Shown here: piece after piece, positions 1 to 10,800 of the stretch | Layout of the letters: each line of letters begins with the position of its first letter | Numbering within the stretch: the first letter of the stretch is position 1 | DNA from: Aphelocoma coerulescens | Taxonomy: Eukaryota; Chordata; Aves; Passeriformes; Corvidae | Reading direction: 5' to 3' | DNA length: 64,000 nucleotides | NCBI RefSeq assembly: GCF_041296385.1 | Contig: NC_091016.1 | Coordinates: 16,281,497 to 16,345,496 of the forward strand | Notes under the pieces: generated by a model | The model's input: only the letters and a program-made list of their open reading frames with translations | Told to the model about the DNA's origin: nothing | Databases searched by the model: none | Made by a program: the position numbers and the translations under genes

Positions 1-53
1 AAGGCCAGCACCGGTGGGGTGATCCGTCTCCTTGGCCTGGCTCAGTGGGAGGC
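1..53 (-). CDS. TOGARAM2-like left copy, second visible exon (truncated by window)
   Basis: The exon follows a TTAACAG acceptor and is identical to 24834-24886. The residues GLPLSQAKETDHPTG are readable. The donor lies outside the window. Confidence 0.6.
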
Positions 54-1050
54 CTGTTAATGGAAGCAAAGGTTCCTGTAAATCTCTGGCACACTTCAAG
101 CCCCCAACAGCGCCACGCTGGGCAACAGGCAAGACAGCTTCCAGACTGCTGAGCTCTGATAAGGCCCAGAGATTGTGTCTGAGAGCAGCAAGGTACATAT
201 GCCTAGAACCTCTCCCAATGGATGGGCTACTGCCACAGTGCACTGGCAGCAGACATGGCATTGCTCTGTTGGCCAGCAGAGTGAAACCTCCTGCATGATG
301 AAGGCCTCACCCCTGGGTGCTGGAGAGCCGCTGTGTTTGATAGAGAAGGGCAGAGACGGAGCTTGCTCCTGACAGAGATTCTTATCTGCCCTAATTCATG
401 CTGATTTTAGTACACATCTTCTTCCTGGTTCCTAAAAGAACTCCTGGGTTCTAATACCTGTAAGCATTTAGATCAGTATTTTCTTCTCTTTGTGGCAATA
501 TTTTAGAGGACATGAAAAGAAAAGCTTAGGATTGCAGGAGTGTTAGCCAAACGTGAATTGTGTTCTTGAAACGGGATCATTTGCTTTCCCCGAGGATTTT
601 CATTCTAAACTGTGTGAGATTGGGCCACTTTCAGGCCAGTCTGACTAAAGGCTGATTTTCCTAATGGAAGTGGAACAATGTAACTCGTTCTGAAATACTC
701 CCCAACAGAGCCCTTAAAACTCAGAGGATGAGTCACTCTTTACATGGCTTCACAGAGGATAAAATCACATGGCAGCAAAGTAGCAAAAAACCAATGTCTT
801 AAATCAGGATTTTTTTCCCTGCAAAATGGTCAGCTTAATAATAAAAAAGAGTTAGATATGGGCTTTGAGGAAGGAGGGCTATTCTGGATTGGGGGCAAGG
901 CCTCGGAAGGTAAGAGCATCTGGGAAGTTAATAGGGAAAAACTACTGACTCCAGGGTAACCTCCTTGGGAGCAGTGCAGTCAGTCCCAAGTGCAAAGTGG
1001 AGACACAAAATATGACAGAGGCCACAATGCCACCAACATAAAGTATCTGA
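1..1050. repeat. Segmental duplicate, copy 1 (partner 24834-25890)
   Basis: This block aligns with 24834-25890 with only scattered substitutions and a few short indels, for example one base change at about 143 and a 10-base gap near 800. It carries the short exon at 1-53 and the start of its 5' intron. The closeness implies a recent tandem duplication or gene conversion. Confidence 0.9.
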
Positions 1051-1732
1051 AGCTACACTATTTCATTGGAGAGATTCCCAGGTAACTTCTAAAGAGCTGC
1101 ACAGGGAAACACGCTCCTGCCAGCAGCCACTTGAGGCAGACCAGGGAGACACCCTGACCCACTTCCAGAGAGCCAGCACAGGAACAGCCTGGCCTCTGGG
1201 CTGCCCTGGGACAGCAGGGAGCCCAGAGCCCTGTGCTTTCCAGGAATGGCTCAGCTGCACACGCACCCTCCTGCTCCTCTCCCGGCCCCACAGCTGAGCA
1301 GCCCTACAGCTACACGGGGCACTGGGAGCTGCACAGCTCATTGCAGGGGGCACATGCAGGGCAGAACTGTTCCCTGGCAATGTGCCCAGGCTCTCTAGGC
1401 TGGCACAAGAGCCTTCCTCCCGCCAGAGAGCGGCCCAGCTCCCGCCTTACCTCTTTGTGAGGCTGAGCCATGCTCAGCCTTCACCGTGTCCTCCCTGGCA
1501 GTGACCCCGGGGGCAGCGCTGCTCAGCTGCCCCTGCCGGGGCTCCTGGGCCAAGGCCCCCTGAGCAGGCTGCGAGCGGAGACCTGCACTGCCAAGGCCGG
1601 GCTTCCGCACGTCAGTTGGCACCAAGCCGAAAAGTTCAGCCAGGTCCCTTGGGAACAGAGGCATCCCAGGTCCTATCACACACCATGAATTTTTTTTCTT
1701 CCTCTGGGCTTTTGTTGTAGACTCAGAAGAAG
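1..1732 (-). CDS. TOGARAM2-like gene, left tandem copy (partial, two exons)
   Basis: Two minus-strand exons are visible, at 1451-1732 and 1-53 (cut by the window edge). They match, in order and splice phase, exons 30900-31175 and 24798-24886 of the gene to the right. The first exon opens after a pyrimidine-rich stretch ending CTACAG and closes at a GTAAGG donor. It is open for 93 codons and lies in the low-complexity linker ahead of the TOG domains, so it has no catalytic or binding motif. The 53 bases of the second exon are identical to the right copy. The intron between them is 1397 bases against 6013 in the right copy. The N-terminal exon present in the right copy at 31907-32290 has no counterpart here. 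That could mean a truncated duplicate, an alternative 5' end or a pseudogene; the TOG domains would lie left of the window. Confidence 0.6.
1053..1595. repeat. Triplicated linker-exon block, copy A
   Basis: Bases 1085-1595 match 30534-31044 at a constant offset of 29449 with very few mismatches. Bases 1053-1488 match 6973-7408 at an offset of 5920. The block contains the 3' half of the linker exon with its donor and about 400 bases of intron. Confidence 0.9.
1451..1732 (-). CDS. TOGARAM2-like left copy, linker exon
   Basis: The exon is 282 bases, entering with two bases of a codon and leaving with one. Bases 1451-1595 are nearly identical to 30900-31044. The 5' half (1596-1732) has diverged with indels from its counterpart, yet stays open and keeps the KKK-rich character. 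Confidence 0.6.
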
Positions 1733-2046
1733 CTGTAGATCAGGTACAAGGGAAGAAGTGAGTTAGTTGAACTCCCACCTTTACAATCACCACAACTAAT
1801 GGGTGAGGCACTCGAGGGGTGTTTTAATATTGAGAAGATCGCTTTGTTTTTATTTTTCATGAGGCTAGCATCACTATAATTGCTCTGAACTCTATGGAGC
1901 TGGCAGGACAGGAGAGAGACATTCCACTACTTTGCTCCTGTGCTGCTCATGGCTCATCCACTACTTGGAAGGGATCCCTTTCCTTCCAAACAGTTGGCAA
2001 CCCACAGGGGGGTCTCTAGAATTTGACAATTCCACCTAGGAAGTAA

Positions 2047-2830
2047 TTGCTTTCCAAAGCCAGTTTTCAAGGCCTTTGTTTCTGTAACTCCCCCTCAGTT
2101 CTCAGCTGGGTTTTGTTGGTGGTTTTTATTTCTCTTTACAACAAAGGCAGTGCTGGGACACAAACAATGGCACCATGTATTAGAAGCTGCAGAAGATTTG
2201 CAATCAAAATTAGATGTCCCCAGTATTCAAGCAGCCCATATCTGTAGGGAGCACATTGTTCATGCAAACGTTCCAGCTTTTCTCTGCTTTGTTGCTCCAG
2301 GGGTTTATTCCCTGCTTTCTCTCCTGCAGAGACACCCAAACCCAACATAAACATGACCTGCCTCAAAACATTTCTGATCTTCGCTAATCCTGACAATTCA
2401 AAATTTTCTTAATGGAAATGGCACGGGGCAGGTTAATCTGAAATGCTCTCCAACGGAGCTTTTAAAACTCAGAGAACTAATCATTCTGTACAGGCCTCCA
2501 CCGATGATAAAATCATGTGGCAGCAGGACAGTAAAAAGGAATAACTGTCTTAAATCAGGATTTTTTTCCCCTGTAGAATGGTCAGCACAATTATAAAAGC
2601 GTAACAGGTAAGCTTTAATGAGATAGCTCATTTCTAGAGCAGAATTAATCCAGCTAAAATGCCACCTTACATACTCAGCAATACTTCTCCCCAGATGCAT
2701 TCAGCATTCCAGCTGCATATCAGCAATTACGGAGTCATTCCAAAGGGGCCTTGCCAAGGATTTGGCAGAACTAACCCTGAGGCAAGGGACCAGTGGATCT
2801 GATCCCTTTTTCTGCATCAGCAAAATTGTT
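2047..2830. repeat. TOGARAM2-like 5' flank repeat, left copy
   Basis: This block is homologous with interruptions to 32316-33075, sharing long stretches such as the one around the word CAGTATTCAAGCAGCCCATA. It shows that the left duplicate extends past the linker exon but skips the segment that carries the N-terminal exon on the right. I see no coding exon in it. Confidence 0.8.
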
Positions 2831-5800
2831 CCTTCAAATCTCACCTCTCCTATCATTCCACGCCCAGAGATGGCAAAGGAACAACAACACTGTCATTGAG
2901 GCTTTGAACTTGAAAGCAGGGGCTGACACACATGCACCAGACACCGCATTTTGTCTGGCACAACTCTTCTTGTCAGGGCTCAGGCAAGGCAGGGAGGGGG
3001 GACAGGGCAGAAGCCATCTCCTCCCCCAGCCTCAGCCTGCACTACTGACACGGGCAGAGAGAGTCGGGGAAGAGATTTGCCATCGTGAACCTGCCATAGG
3101 TGGCTTTAGGCTTGTGCTGTCAGAGGATGACAAACTCTGGTCCTGCATAGGCTGCATCCATTTGGAAGTCTCCTTCCCCTTAATTGGAACATTAACAAGG
3201 CCTTTCTGTCTAAGGAGGTTTCCCTATTTCTCCCCATGCAAAACCAGGCAATGTCCATGAATCTCCTTCAGATCGCAAAGGCTTCAGCACAGAAACTGCC
3301 CCAAGGGAAGGTGTCCCCCTTCAAAGGCAGGAGGAAGGAGTGGGAACATTTCTCCTTTCATGCTAAATGTCTTTTTTTCTCTACTAATTATGACCTTAGA
3401 AAGGGTGCAGGGAGATGAAAGGCATGTGCAGGATGGAGAGGAATGTTTTCTTTTCCTGTGGCACATTTCCCAAGCCCCAAGGTACCAGTGCAGCTCCTGG
3501 AGTAATTTTCACTGCACCACCGGAGCACACTCCCAGTGACCAGGCTCTGGGAGAGTCCACTGAGCCCATCAAGGAATTCAAAGGAATTTGAAGAAATTTA
3601 AACCAGGATGGTTTTCAACCAAACTGTCCCAATGCCACCCCTGGGTCAGCATTCCAATGGTCATTTTAGGACAGACATGCCCTGTACCTACTTGCATGTT
3701 CAGAGTTCTTCTCTTTGCTTCTGCTGCTGGATCTTGGCCTTGAGAAAATGGAGGACAAAAGAACATATGAGCAGGTAGAAAGAGAAGGGCATGGAATGTG
3801 TGTAGCATCAAAGGAGGCAAACCTTCTTAGCACGGTCCCCCTGATGAAGGAGGAAATGCAACACATAAACCCAACTGCAAAACTGCAAACCAACCCAACT
3901 GCAAACCCAGTTGCAAAGCTGATGAATTGTCCTTAAGCTTTCAGTTGCTGGAGTCCCACAGAGCTTGCCAAGCTCTGGCTGAAACACAGCAGTCATTCTT
4001 CAACTTGCATCAGACCTGCCCAGTTCTCTCCTTTTGGAGCCAAGTGGCTCCTACAGCCTCTGTGAAGCAGCAAGAGCTGCTGAGCTGAGACACAAGTCTG
4101 TATGGAGGGCAGCTACTTTTGTTCTCCTGACAAAGCTTGACTTTGCCTGCTCATGCCTTACACTGGTGACAGTCTCGGGCTACATGGGGTCATAGCACTG
4201 CTCTCTCCTGAGAATGACAGTACACCTGCTTGCTCTTTCAAGGACAAAAAGGCCTTTTCCAACTCAGCTGCTAGGTAAGGATATTCAGATTGCACTTTAA
4301 AAGCCCTACGGATGCTTTTCAATTGCAACTTCTGTGACTCCTTCCTTATCCTTGTCACTAGGATAAGCTTGACAGCTACATTTTCTCACACCTATATCCA
4401 AGCTAATATCTTTGCATCAGGTACAGTCCTATAACTCTTCTCTAGCACCTTGCCCTCTTTGATCTTAAGCCCAGATCGAAATACTAGACATCAATCAGAT
4501 TATACATCTGTACCCCAAGTTTTATCTGGGCTCTGGTTTCACGGTGGAGGCCCAGGCACAGAGAAGTCACGCCTGACATTTACAGAAGCAGCACCTGAAT
4601 TTGCAGACACCTCCTCAGTAGCCAATATTTGCCCTGACATATTCTCATGGCCGCAGAAGTTGACAGTCAAGGATCACAGTATTCAAAGAACTGCAGAATC
4701 CAGATCCATGCAATACAGTTCCCAAATGACACCACAAACATCATAGAGGGAAGCAGTAGCCAAGTCCAGCAGAGGACCTGTTCTGAGGTGCTCTTAAGCC
4801 CTGCCTCCTCTTCCCCACAACCACCTCTGCTCTTAGGGCATATGGTGTTGGGTTTGCCATTGCGCTGGATCACCACAGATGGGCAAAATGGGGAATACAC
4901 GGAGGTTTGCCTAAATACATGGGAGAGATGACTGTGGAAAATAACCTCACGAAACAAGAAGAGCGAGGGGAACAGCACACTGGAGCAGCAGACACCTTGG
5001 CTTACCTCGTCTCCTGGGACTCCTGGAAATCCAGCTGCAGAGAGCTTGGGACAGACGCTGCCGCACTGCTCACAGGGGGACTCACTGCCTTGCGTATTGG
5101 GGGGATCAAAGGTGGTCCCAATGACCCCTTCTTCATATCCCCACCGCTGGAAAACAGCAAGGAAGCCTGCAAAGAGTAGAACACAGTACTCCTCAGATCA
5201 AGCATCCAGCCTTGCCCCCATTCATGCCTGAACACATTTAGCCATGCTGTTAGCTGGGACCTGGCAGAAATGTCAAACTGATGGAGCAGCTTGGTCTAGG
5301 ACAGGGAATGGAAAGGGAAGTGGTGAGTGAGAGACCATGTCCCACATTTGCCACTTCTATCCCTGTGCTCACTTCTCTGGAAATAAGGCTGGATTGCCAG
5401 CTGGCATCCACATGTTTGGCACCAAGATGTCCTGTGGTGCCACTGCCTCCACTGGCCTTTTGGATCGTATGGGAATGGGCTTGGATCCCTGTCCCTAAAG
5501 CACCTAACAGCCAGTGCTGATCTCCAGCCAAGCCCCCACAAAGCCATTCTGCAGGATGTCCAAACCTGCTTTTCTCAAGCCCCTCCTTTCTGCTGCTGCT
5601 TCCCTTCCCTCGTACAGTTCCCCAGCAGCCTTTGAGCCCCGATGCTGCTGAGCTCTGGGGATGCTCGGTGCTCTCCAGCTCCCACACATCCATCATCTCA
5701 GGCTCACTGGCATTTAGGAAGATCCACAGAGCTCCCTGCCCTGCTGCTCTCTGGAAGGCCTCTGCCTGCCCAAGTCGCTCCAGGGCCCCCATGCCATGTC

Positions 5801-6800
5801 CAGCAAGGTGGGTGGAGGCAGCGGGGGCAGATGCACACCCTTCCTTAGTATCCCATTGTCCCTGGCACAGCTAAAGAGCCAAACCAGGCCCTGTTCAAAC
5901 TTCAGCGGAAGGATCACTTCCTGTCAGGGATACGCTGGGCCCTTTCTCAGCAAGGCTGGAATCAAGTACACAAGCCTTGGGTTGGACATTCTGTTTACCA
6001 AAGCTGTTGTTCATCCGCCTCCTCCTGCACCCCATGGCAAACCCAAAACAACTGCAGGTCCTGGCCCTGCTGCAAAGGCAATCGTGGGGGTGGGCTCTGG
6101 ACTGCTCTCCCCATGGCCACCTGCCATCCCTTCCCTCTGGACAAAGCCATGCACGATTGCACAAAGCTGCCCAGAAGCTGATGAAGTCTAGAAATAGCAT
6201 CAGAGACAACTGGGCACAAGGGCATGCCTGTACAACTCAAAAGCTGACACAACCTGGAACTGACTTTGCAGGACTGCCTGTTCCAGCAAACACCTTTCTC
6301 CGTCCAAACAGGACACAGCTGACAGAAAACACCACCAAGACACAGAGATGGTTCACACATACCCGTAGTTCACTAAATGTAGAAGGATTGGTTCACAAGA
6401 TTGGCCAACTTCAGCTGCTCTGACTGCCTGTTGATGTTTTCTCAGCCATAAGACAGAGCAGGAGCCACAACAGAGCCCCAAAACCATGCAAAGACCTCCC
6501 CTGCTACTGATACACGCTGAGGACATGACACCTGCCCTACACACCCACTGCAAAGACAGCCTGAAGTGCAGTGTCCTGCTGAGCTCTCCCTTTGCTCAGC
6601 TGCTTCCCTGGGCTCACACCACAGCAAAAGCTCTCAGAGCTCTGCCTACAGCACATAAACTGGAAATCCACCAGACAGGACTTAGGTTGGTCCTTACCGT
6701 ATGTCCTTTTCCCTCTGAACTCAGCTCCTGCTGTTTTCTTCTGTCATCACCATTGCCAGTGATAGTTTTCCCATTCTCCTGCTCTCCGCTACATATTTTG
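2831..6800. other. Intergenic stretch without recognised genes
   Basis: I see no exon with plausible splice sites and no known protein family here. Bases 5785-5880 resemble 7434-7525, about three quarters identical by eye. That is the region just past the stop of the right gene copy, so a worn piece of its 3' flank may be repeated here. Confidence 0.5.
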
Positions 6801-6972
6801 TTGGTGTTAGAAGAAGGAGAGCTCTTCTGGATGGGAGGCAATGGCTTGGAGGGAAGGAGCATAGAGGGAGATGCCACGGTAAACTTCTTGGCAAGAGTGT
6901 AGCCAGTCAGTCCTGCAAAATGGAGACACAAAATATAACAGAGGCCACAATGCCAACATAAAGCATCTGAAG

Positions 6973-7408
6973 GTACACTATTTCATTGGAGAGATTCCCA
7001 GGTAACTTCTAAAGAGCTGCACAGGGAAACACGCTCCTGCCAGCAGCCACTTGAGGCAGACCAGGGAGACACCCTGACCCACTTCCAGAGAGCCAGCACA
7101 GGAACAGCCTGGCCTCTGGGCTGCCCTGGGACAGCAGGGAGCCCAGAGCCCTGTGCTTTCCAGGAATGGCTCAGCTGCACACGCACCCTCCTGCTCCTCT
7201 CCCGGCCCCACAGCTGAGCAGCCCTACAGCTACACGGGGCACTGGGAGCTGCACAGCTCATTGCAGGGGGCACATGCAGGGCAGAACTGTTCCCTGGCAA
7301 TGTGCCCAGGCTCTCTAGGCTGGCACAAGAGCCTTCCTCCCGCCAGAGAGCGGCCCAGCTCCCGCCTTACCTCTTTGTGAGGCTGAGCCATGCTCAGCCT
7401 TCACCTTG
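6973..7408. repeat. Triplicated linker-exon block, copy B (orphan)
   Basis: This copy is nearly identical to 1053-1488 but breaks off at about 7409 inside the exon, 38 bases past its donor. It lies only about 160 bases downstream of the stop codon of the right-hand gene copy, so it is a rearrangement relic rather than a working exon. Confidence 0.85.
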
Positions 7409-7566
7409 TCCTCAATCGGAAGTTGCTTCAGGCACCCCATGCCACGACTAGGAAGGGGGGTGGAGAGAGCGGGGGCAGGTGCACACCCTTCCTTTGCATT
7501 CTGTCATTTTTGGCACAGCTAAGAAGTCACATCCGGAGGTGTCCAACGCAGCACTTTGTCATCTTT

Positions 7567-7820
7567 CTACAGGTCATCGACACTCCACCAGCCCAAAATG
7601 TTGGAGAGGTTTTCCTGCACATGCGGAGGCTGGCTGGCAGCATGCTTCCTCAGCTTGGCGCCCATCACCTTGTAGAGGGCGCAGGCAAGCTTGGTGACCA
7701 CAGTGCAGACATTGGCGCTTCGGACAGGCAGCGCCTTGTTCCCCAGGAAGGACCAGAGCACGGGCAGGGTGTAGCGCTGGACGACTTCGGGGCTCCTGGG
7801 ATAAACCCATCCCACAAGCG
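7567..7820 (-). CDS. TOGARAM2: TOGARAM2-like last coding exon
   Basis: The exon is 254 bases, with a CTTCCGGCAG acceptor, and ends at a TAG stop at 7567-7569. The block VVTKLACALYKVMGAKL completes the last HEAT helices. Confidence 0.85.
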
Positions 7821-10800
7821 CTGCCGGAAGAGAGACACAAACTTCTTAACCACCAGCCTTAATGCAAACAAGGATCTACCTCTACTTGTGATTTTGGGAG
7901 TCTCTCTGGCTAAGATCAGTGAAATAACAGTGAGAGCCTCATGATCCAGAAATGGGCAAAGCAGCTGAACATCCCCGAAACAGAACCACCAAGCTCTCAG
8001 GACTAATTTCTCCAAACAGAGCCTTGTACCTGTGGCAGACTTCACACCTTTACTAAATCATTCCACAATTTATTTCTGCATGAACAGTGACTGAAATGTC
8101 AAATTGCCGTTTATTTCCATTTAGAAGTTGTCGAAACCCACGCCAAAGATTTTGAAATGCACCATAGAGAGGCAGTTGAGAGATTTCTAATAAAAAGGAT
8201 GATTCCATTGTTGTGACCTTTGATGTCAAGTGCCAAAAGTCTCATCTGGCTCTTCCCTTTGCTTGGTGGCACACGGCAAAGGGCAGTATTAGACCACACT
8301 TGGAAACTCCAGCCCACCAGAGATGGGTGCTGTTTGACAGCTGGATTTGAAACATCAGTGACTAGCCGGTGTCTTTGGCAGAAGGCTTTTGTGGCTTCTA
8401 ACAAACAGCTGTTTCAAACCTCAGGCTGTCTTAGGTAATTAGCCAGACCCCATTGCCATGGCATTGGAGCATCTCCAAATTTTAATGGCATTTCCCCTCA
8501 CAGTGTTAATGGCATTTTTTCTTACAATGTGCGCTGAAATAGGGGAATAGAGAGAGAAGAATGCTACACAGGGGACAGAAATGTAACCAAAACACAAGTG
8601 TTCTCTCCCGCTGTCTCCAAAGCCTGCTCTCTGCTCATTTTCTGAACTGTATCAAACACAGACAAAAATCTACTACCAACAGGCTCCTTGCATGGCAGAT
8701 CTGGCTGAGAGATCAAAACCTGATATGGTCTGGGGACCATTCTTATTTTCTGACCAGGCAAAATGTTATGTAGTCGCCATTTATTATTCTGTGGTGGAAG
8801 AGACTTCATTTTCTCTATGCTGTTAATCCACCAGCAGTCATCAACATTTAAACAGCTCCTGAAAGTACCTAAAACCAATTCTGCTAAGCAGGAAAAGGCT
8901 TACGGTACCCATTTTAAAATGGGAGTTCATTTGAGCTTACATGCAATTAAAGACATCGGTCACTACGCAACTTGCGCAGAGAAATCTCAGAGAGATTGCC
9001 ACTAAATCTCAGAGAGAGCATCTGCTCTTTCTAAAGAAGTCCTAATTCCAGTTGAATTCCTTTATTTGAAAAAGAGATTAAAATAGCTGCAAAACTAAAT
9101 TCCCTATTCCTGGAGATCTACTTTATTCAAATGCTCTGTAAAGGGCCTTTGACACTCCAATCGCTGAAGGTGCCCTTTTGAGATTCAGAATGAAGACACA
9201 AAGTGTATTAAACCTTGCATTTAAAGATGCTGGCATAATTAGCAGTGGATTTAGCCCCAGCTAAAGCAAGGCTATAAATAAAGCAAGGCTGTACACTGTC
9301 TTCTCTAGCATATATTGAGATTATCATTTTTCCATCCCTTGGCTATTGCTGACATAGCAAGCTCCTCTGAGCAATCAATTATCAGCTGCATTTGGAGCAT
9401 TTTGGGCAGTGCTGACATAGGAAGACCCTGACTGCACACCCTGAAATGCTCAGTCCAATGGCACTTTGACAGCACAGGCAGGGAGCCTCAGCACTCTGCT
9501 TCTGCCCCTCTGCCCCCAAAGGCTGCCTTGCACAAAATCCGGGCCTCGTTAGGCTCGTGTGGGCTGAGTTTTGACCTAAGCTGTGACCCCCAGGCACTGC
9601 AGGCTTCCACCTCAAAACTTTCCAAGAGCAAAGCAAGAATTCTGTGAGGACAAAACAAATGGATCCCCTGAAACAGCATTTGCCACCATTTCCCCTAAAG
9701 GATCAGAGCTGTCCCGGAGCTTCCAAGAGAGGAGCCAGCTTGGGAATTTTTAGCCCCTCCCTTTCCTGGAGGAGGCTTCTGAGATGCCCCAGTGAGAGCT
9801 CAGCCCCGAGGCCGAGCGCCGCCCCCATCTCAGATGCTGCACACCTCTGCAGCAGCCAGGGAAAACCTGCCCAATACACCTTCCATGGGTATTGGGCAGG
9901 AGGGACAAGCTCAGCACCTCCTGATTTGGACCTGTCTATTCACTGGCATTCCCTGTAAATTCTGCCTCGGAAGACCTCTTGGCTTAGAAGGGGAGGCCAT
10001 ACCTGAGAGATGCTCCGTGACATCCAGCAGAGCTTGGCCCTTCAGTTCACTCCTTCGGTGGCTGAACTCTTTCATCAGTGATACTTTATCTACAAGGGAA
10101 ACACACATTTCTGCTCTCTCTTCTGAGGTCATAAGAGAAAGGACAGTGGGGAGGGAAAGGGCAGGGGCAACTACATTTTGTAAAAGAAAGGAAATTCCTG
10201 CCGATTTTTGAATCCTTTTCTTCTTTCCTTCCAGCCTACTTGGGAGGATTTTAAATTCCAAAAGAAAAGCTCTCCTTTCACATTTATAAATCCAAAGTTG
10301 TCTGCTTTACCAGGAGCTATGTAAAACATTTCACATCAGGGACCTCAAGAGTTCAATCACATGTAAGCAGTGAAAAGGTTTTGCATCCCAGAGCTTTGCA
10401 GAAGTGATCTTCTCCCTCCCCTCTGGAAAAGGGTGAGAAGGCTCCAAAATTCACACATCCATTCCCACCTGAAGGATAAGCTGTTTTTAAATTGCAGGTT
10501 ACCTGTGTGGATCTAGGGACAAGACACCAAGTTACTCATACAAGAGCTATTACTGCTCAGTGCCTCAGTATCCTGTGGGTTTCTGTAACATCTGTGAAAT
10601 CAGATCTTGGCAGAGAGACTGGAAAATGAACTGATTTCCCAATACTTGACCGTCGTATGTATTTTAGTTTTCCTTGTGCCTATCTGTTGCGGTTTTGGGG
10701 GTCTTGTTTGAGTTTAGACGCTGTTGCCTGCATTGTCCTGCAAGCCTCCAGTCCTACCACTCTAATAAGCCAAGGCAAGCTTTTCCTGGAGACAGAACGT

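Noticed and set aside
1063..1380. 105-codon minus-strand open frame repeated at 6983 and 30503
   Set aside because: It lies in the intron past the GTAAGG donor of the linker exon. It is preserved only because the block is recently copied.
2136..2396. 86-codon minus-strand open frame with a related frame at 33101-33325
   Set aside because: The similarity comes from the flank repeat; the two frames diverge and neither has splice sites in phase with the gene.
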